A stretch of DNA of 64,000 nucleotides, taken from positions 5,050 to 69,049 of the forward strand of contig JBEKMO010000017.1 in the NCBI GenBank assembly GCA_050008465.1, in the 5' to 3' direction. This document shows positions 60,503-64,000 of this stretch, piece after piece. How positions within the stretch are numbered: position 1 is the stretch's first letter; each line of letters starts with the position of its first letter. A program made the translations under genes and the position numbers. The notes below the pieces were generated by a model that ran no database searches, was not told where the DNA came from, and worked only from the letters and a program-made list of their open reading frames with translations. Source of the DNA: Fen-330 sp050008465. Lineage in GTDB: Bacteria; Acidobacteriota; Terriglobia; Bryobacterales; Bryobacteraceae.

Positions 60503-60910
60503 TCACACTCTTCTCTTCTTCGGCGGCCGGCACCCGTTGTGCGGGATGGGCGTCACGTCCAGAATCCTGCGAACGTCGAGCCCTACGGTCGCCAGCGTCC
60601 GGATGGCCGATTCCCGGCCCGCGCCGGGGCCGGCGACGCGCACTTCCACCGAGCGCATGCCCACTTCCTTGGCTTTGTTGGCCGCGGTGAGCGCCGCCTG
60701 CTGCGCGGCGAAGGGCGTTCCCTTGCGCGACCCGCGGAAACCCAGCGAGCCCGCGCTCGACCAGGCCACGGTGCTGCCGGTCTGGTCGGTTACCGTGACG
60801 ATGGTGTTGTTGAAGGTCGCCTGGATGTGCACCACCCCCACCGGAACGTTCTTCTTTTCCTTCTTCTTGAAGGTCTTCTTCTTAGTTGCTTTCGCTGGTG
60901 CTTTGGCCAT
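60503..60910 (-). CDS. rpsK: 30S ribosomal protein S11
   Basis: The 135-residue protein has the S11 core: VHIQATFNNTIVTVTDQTG, WSSAGSLGFRGSRKGTPFAAQ and the C-terminal DVTPIPHNGCRPPKKRRV, all nearly invariant in the family. A Lys-rich N-terminal extension (KATKKKTFKKKEKKN) is unusual but found in other high-GC groups. It lies 15 bp downstream of rpsM. Confidence 0.98.
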   Translation of the reverse strand: MAKAPAKATKKKTFKKKEKKNVPVGVVHIQATFNNTIVTVTDQTGSTVAWSSAGSLGFRGSRKGTPFAAQQAALTAANKAKEVGMRSVEVRVAGPGAGRESAIRTLATVGLDVRRILDVTPIPHNGCRPPKKRRV

Positions 60911-60925
60911 TCCAACCCCTATCGG

Positions 60926-61312
60926 CTAGGTCTTCGACGACGACTTCTTCTTGTTGGCCACCGTGCCGCGCCGCGGACCCTTGCGCGTCCGCGCGTTGGT
61001 GTGCGTCCGCTGGCCGCGAACCGGGAGCCCCCGGCGGTGCCTCACTCCCCGGTACGAGCCCATCTCGATCAGGCGCTTGATGTTCAGCGAGACCTCTTTG
61101 CGGAGATCTCCTTCCACCGCGCCCTCTTCCTCGATGATCTGCCGGATGCGGTTGACCTCGTCCTCGGTCAACTCCGCCACCTTCTTGTTGGGATCCACGC
61201 CCGCCCGGTACAGAATCGAGTTCGAGCGCGTCCGGCCGATGCCGTAGATGTACGTCAGCCCGATCTCGGCTCGCTTCTTGCTGGGCAGGTCCACGCCTGC
61301 GATACGCGCCAT
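60926..61312 (-). CDS. rpsM: 30S ribosomal protein S13
   Basis: The 128-residue protein begins ARIAGVDLPSKKRAEIGLTYIYGIGR and contains RGVRHRRGLPVRGQRTHTNARTRKGPRRG, the S13 C-terminal tail that reaches the P site and contacts S19. Length and order (rpmJ-rpsM-rpsK) are standard. Confidence 0.98.
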   Translation of the reverse strand: MARIAGVDLPSKKRAEIGLTYIYGIGRTRSNSILYRAGVDPNKKVAELTEDEVNRIRQIIEEEGAVEGDLRKEVSLNIKRLIEMGSYRGVRHRRGLPVRGQRTHTNARTRKGPRRGTVANKKKSSSKT

Positions 61313-61324
61313 GTCTTGCTCCCT

Positions 61325-61438
61325 TTAACCCTGACGTTGCTTATGCTTGGGATTCGTGCAGATGACCCGGACCACTCCCTGGCGGTGAATCACCTTGCAT
61401 TTGTCGCAAATCTTTTTCACGGATGCCCGTACTTTCAT
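61325..61438 (-). CDS. rpmJ: 50S ribosomal protein L36
   Basis: A 37-codon frame too short for most gene lists: it starts MKVRASVKKICDKCKVIHR and ends NPKHKQRQG. The zinc ligands are C-x2-C, then C and H further on (ICDKC, ICTNPKH), giving the C+ form of L36. It sits 12 bp upstream of rpsM and just downstream of repeat copy C. Confidence 0.97.
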   Translation of the reverse strand: MKVRASVKKICDKCKVIHRQGVVRVICTNPKHKQRQG

Positions 61439-61452
61439 ATCCACTCACTCAG

Positions 61453-61569
61453 CTTGTGGCTTGTGGCTTGTGGCCTGTTGATCCCGCGACGGCGCACCTG
61501 CTGTCGCCCCAAAGGCGAAGCCGGGGCGCGGCATTCTGGATCTACAGGCCACAAGCCACAAGCTACAAG
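61453..61569. repeat. Heptamer-array palindrome, family 1, copy C
   Basis: Left arm: CTTGTGG x3 then CCTGTTG (61453-61480). Right arm: CTACAGG, CCACAAG, CCACAAG, CTACAAG (61542-61569). The core is inverted relative to copies A and B and contains GGCGCACCTGCTGTCGCCCC. It lies between infA and rpmJ; its outer heptamer holds the last codon and stop codon of infA. Confidence 0.9.
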
Positions 61570-61823
61570 CCGCCTTTCAACAACCTCGTAATCCGCCCGC
61601 GTCCCGGGTCGTGCGGAGAAAGCTCGACGCACACCCGGTCGCCCGGACGGACCCGGACGAAATTCCTCACTCTGGCGCTAGCAGCGTGCGCCAGAACCTG
61701 CTCTCTCGACTCCAGTTCGACCCGCCAGACGGCATTGGGCAGCAACTCGACCACCGTCGCCACCAATTCCTCGCTACCGCTCCCTGACGGTCGCGGCTCG
61801 GATACTTGCCGCGGTCTGTTCAT
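61563..61823 (-). CDS. infA: Translation initiation factor IF-1
   Basis: The OB fold is clear: VELLPNAVWRVELESREQVLAHA, VRNFVRVRPGDRVCVELSPHD and GRGRITRLLK. With the ATG at 61823, which overlaps the map stop as ATGA, the protein has 86 residues versus the usual 72. The extra N-terminal residues (QVSEPRPSGSGS) are encoded by a 26-bp repeat also found at 55200. A later GTG with GAGG 5 nt upstream could give a shorter form starting ATVVELLPN, so the true start is open. The last codon and TAG lie in repeat copy C. Confidence 0.88.
   Translation of the reverse strand: MNRPRQVSEPRPSGSGSEELVATVVELLPNAVWRVELESREQVLAHAASARVRNFVRVRPGDRVCVELSPHDPGRGRITRLLKGGL
61776..61801 (-). repeat. Short GC-rich repeat, copy 2, inside infA
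   Basis: Minus strand CCGAGCCGCGACCG, two variable bases, AGGGAGCGGT, 24 of 26 identical to 55200-55225. It encodes SEPRPSGSG of the IF-1 extension. A partial match (CCGAGCCGCGACCGCCAG) is at 40577-40594 in the same codon phase. Confidence 0.75.
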
Positions 61824-62590
61824 GGTCTGGTCAGTACCCACGGCCCATTGGCGGTCACCGCCACGCAGTGCTCGAAATGGGCGGAATAGGAACCGTCCTT
61901 GGCAACCGCCGTCCAGTGGTCCGCCAGCACCTGCGATTCCGGCCGCCCCGCGTTCACCATCGGCTCGATCGCCAGGACCATTCCTTCCTTCAGCCGCGGG
62001 TTCTCGCCTTTCCGGTCGACATAATTCGGAATCTGCGGCTCTTCGTGGAGCTGCGTCCCGATGCCGTGACCCACGTACTCTCTGACCACCGAAAACCCGT
62101 TCGACTCGACGTGCCGCTGCACGGTGCCGCAGATGTCGGACAGCCGGTTTCCCGGCCGCGCTCTGTCAATCGCCAGCTCGAGAGCTCCCTCGGTCACCTC
62201 GAGCAGCCGCCCGGTCTCGGGCGAAACCTCCCCGACCGGCAGCGTGATCGCCGAGTCGCCGTAGTAGCCATGCAGCTCCACGCCGGTATCGATCGAGACA
62301 ATATCGCCGCTCTTCAACACCCGCTTGGCCGACGGCATGCCGTGTACGATCTCCTCGTTCACCGACGTGCACAGCACGTAGGGGTACTTGGCCCCCGCCG
62401 CCGGGACATAATATCCCTTGAACGCCGGCCTGGCGCCCGCGTCCCGGATCATCTTCTCGGCCGCCGCCTCGAGGTCCTGGGTGGTAATCCCTTCGCGAAC
62501 CAGCGTGCGGAGTTCCTCGAGGATAGTCCACACCAGCAGGCCGCTCTGCCGCATCTTTTCGAGTTCGGCGGCGGTCTTTCGAACGATCAT
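61820..62590 (-). CDS. map: Methionine aminopeptidase, type I
   Basis: The enzyme removes the initiator methionine. The 256-residue protein holds the metal ligands in SIDTGVELHGYYGDSAIT (two Asp), GHGIGTQLHEEPQIPN (His), LAIEPMVN (Glu) and SAHFEHCVAVT (Glu region), with no N-terminal zinc extension, so type Ia. It overlaps adk by 4 bp upstream and infA by 4 bp downstream, the usual adk-map-infA order. Confidence 0.98.
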   Translation of the reverse strand: MIVRKTAAELEKMRQSGLLVWTILEELRTLVREGITTQDLEAAAEKMIRDAGARPAFKGYYVPAAGAKYPYVLCTSVNEEIVHGMPSAKRVLKSGDIVSIDTGVELHGYYGDSAITLPVGEVSPETGRLLEVTEGALELAIDRARPGNRLSDICGTVQRHVESNGFSVVREYVGHGIGTQLHEEPQIPNYVDRKGENPRLKEGMVLAIEPMVNAGRPESQVLADHWTAVAKDGSYSAHFEHCVAVTANGPWVLTRP

Positions 62591-63261
62591 TCGGCGTCCA
62601 GCCGCGCCCGGATCGCGGCCGTCAATCCCTCGGGAGCGCCATTGCCGCCCACCACCTCGACCACCCGGTATCCAGCCGCGCGAAAGAAGTCCATCACCGG
62701 CAGGGTCTGCTGGTCGTATGCCTCGAACCGTTTCCGCATCACCTCTTCCGTGTCATCCTCGCGCTGTACCAGCGCGGCGCCGTCCCGGTCGCACACGGAG
62801 TCCTGTTGAGGAGGTTTGGAGACCAGGTTGTACGAGGCTCCGCAGACGGGACAGGAACGGCGGGCGATGATCCGGCCAACAATTATATTGTAGTCTACCA
62901 GCAGGTTAACCACCACTTTGCCTCTGCCCATCCGCGCCAGCATCTGGTCCAGCATCCGGGCCTGCGGCACGGTCCGCGGGTAGCCGTCCAGAATGAACCC
63001 TCCGGCGCAGTCCGGCTGCTCCAGTCGGCGCTCGACGATCCGGTTCACCAGCTCGTCGGACACCAGCCCCCCCGCCTGGAGGATGGCCTCGACCTCGCGC
63101 CCCAACCCCGTCCGCTCCTTCACCTGCTGGCGGAAAATGTCGCCGGTAGAGATGCGCGGGAGGCGCAGCAGGTCGGCCAGGAGCACCGCCTGGGTTCCCT
63201 TGCCGGACCCCGGAGGACCGAACAGAAGCACTGCCGAATTGCCTGTCATCTTAGAAGACAC
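62587..63261 (-). CDS. adk: Adenylate kinase
   Basis: It interconverts ATP, AMP and ADP. The 224-residue long-form enzyme has the P-loop LLFGPPGSGKGTQAVLL, the AMP-binding FILDGYPRTVPQAR segment, and a lid with CPVC and CDRD, the zinc-type lid found in Gram-positives and others. The start overlaps the secY 3' end by 11 bp and the stop overlaps map by 4 bp, so it is translated within the operon. Confidence 0.97.
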   Translation of the reverse strand: MSSKMTGNSAVLLFGPPGSGKGTQAVLLADLLRLPRISTGDIFRQQVKERTGLGREVEAILQAGGLVSDELVNRIVERRLEQPDCAGGFILDGYPRTVPQARMLDQMLARMGRGKVVVNLLVDYNIIVGRIIARRSCPVCGASYNLVSKPPQQDSVCDRDGAALVQREDDTEEVMRKRFEAYDQQTLPVMDFFRAAGYRVVEVVGGNGAPEGLTAAIRARLDAE

Positions 63262-64000
63262 TGCGCCGCCCCCGGATCCTCCCGGAACGCGGCGTGAATC
63301 CTTCGTAGTGGCGCATGATCAACTGCGCCTCAATCTGGTTGACTGTGTCCATCGCCACGCCCACCACAATCAGCAGGGACGTGCCGCCGAAATAGAAGTT
63401 CACTCCCAACCCGTCCAGCAGCCAGCGCGGGAAATGCTGGTCGATCCAGTTGCCCATGAAGGGCAGCGATTGCAGCTTGATGCCGGAGATCATGATCTCC
63501 GGGATCAGCGACAAGATCGCCAGGTACAGCCCGCCCACCACGGTGATGCGCGTCAGGATCGTGTTCATGTACTCGGCGGTGTTCTTTCCCGGCCGGATGC
63601 CCGGAACGAACCCGCCGTACTTGCGCATGTTGTCGGCCGCCTCGTTGGGGTTGAAGATGATCGAGACGTAGAAGAAACAGAAGAAGATGATGCCGGCCAC
63701 GTAAGCCAGGATGTACAACGGCTCCCCGTGCCGTATGGATGCCAGCATGGCGCTCAGCCACGGGCTGCTTCTGACCGAGGGCACCAGCGCCAGGGTCTGC
63801 GGGAAGGTCAGGATGGAGGAGGCGAAGATCACCGGGATCACGCCGCCCGCGTTGACCTTGAGCGGCAGGTGGGTGGCTTGCCCGCCCATCATCCGCCGGC
63901 CCACCACGCGCTTGGCGTACTGCACCGGGATGCGGCGCTCGCCGCGCTCCACCAGCACGATGAACGCCACCACCGCCAGCATCACCAGCAGGATGATGAG
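63251..64000 (-). CDS. secY: Protein translocase subunit SecY, 5' end outside the window
   Basis: The frame is open to the window edge, so the N-terminal third is missing. Present are the cytoplasmic loop QYAKRVVGRRMMGG with LPLKVNAGGVIPVIFASS, helices 6-10, GFVPGIRPGKNTAEYM and the C-terminal QIEAQLIMRHYEGF. SecY is the channel of the Sec system. It precedes adk, the standard order. Confidence 0.98.
   Translation of the reverse strand, partial: LIILLVMLAVVAFIVLVERGERRIPVQYAKRVVGRRMMGGQATHLPLKVNAGGVIPVIFASSILTFPQTLALVPSVRSSPWLSAMLASIRHGEPLYILAYVAGIIFFCFFYVSIIFNPNEAADNMRKYGGFVPGIRPGKNTAEYMNTILTRITVVGGLYLAILSLIPEIMISGIKLQSLPFMGNWIDQHFPRWLLDGLGVNFYFGGTSLLIVVGVAMDTVNQIEAQLIMRHYEGFTPRSGRIRGRRSVF

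Overview
The window is GC-rich bacterial DNA, most likely from an acidobacterium of the Solibacter/Bryobacter type. Support for this is indirect: two very large TonB-dependent receptors with an N-terminal carboxypeptidase-regulatory-like domain, a VWFA-related secreted protein of the acidobacterial type, Tat-exported Gfo/Idh/MocA and glycosidase-like proteins, and many starts that look leaderless (a TAnnnT box 6-9 nt before the ATG). Taxonomy is inference; no rRNA or tRNA gene was found.

Layout. 1-7.5 kb: partial NtrY-like sensor kinase, a beta-barrel protein, a VWFA-related protein, icd with a possible 35-codon membrane-peptide gene behind it, an FMN reductase, a membrane-anchored unknown, and a divergent RHH/XRE regulator pair around a double palindrome. 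7.5-16 kb: dnaE, accA, a MacA-like adaptor with its ATPase but no permease, a LOG-family enzyme and a membrane protein. 16-28 kb: Tat-exported glycosidase-like protein, radical SAM protein, DUF433/DUF5615 toxin-antitoxin pair, a frameshifted DUF4145 gene, and a tightly packed nadE / YncE-phosphoesterase / GH57 run. 28-36 kb: two SusC/Oar-type receptors, each behind a duplicated cassette that carries the last codons of the GH57 gene plus a conserved promoter. 36-45 kb: SYLF protein, a natural topoisomerase III-RecQ fusion, BON protein, oxidoreductase, a phosphate transporter with a Pho-box-like site, and a four-helix-bundle gene framed by heptamer-built inverted repeats. 44-49 kb: a minus-strand operon of three secreted or membrane proteins, thiD and an MFS exporter, every junction a 4-bp overlap. 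49-58 kb: an AT-richer gene joining an unknown domain to a RibD-like deaminase, two TPR proteins, miaA, an RlmI-type methyltransferase, htpX and hsp20. 58-64 kb: the secY-adk-map-infA-rpmJ-rpsM-rpsK-rpsD-rpoA-rplQ operon.

The most unusual content is a set of palindromic repeats whose arms are tandem heptamers. Family 1 (CNTGTGG x4 per arm, about 117-120 bp, shared core) occurs three times, twice inside the ribosomal operon, where one copy supplies the infA stop codon. Family 2 (ATTGACG-type units in the order 7-7-8-7-7) occurs once as a 438-bp element carrying a 23S-rRNA-intervening-sequence-type four-helix-bundle gene and once as a 78-bp copy with the two arms nearly abutting and no gene. 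Together they suggest a class of small mobile or RNA-hairpin elements linked to four-helix-bundle proteins. Other unusual points are a four-hairpin repeat that encodes the linker of the topoisomerase-RecQ fusion and a short repeat that encodes an N-terminal extension of IF-1.
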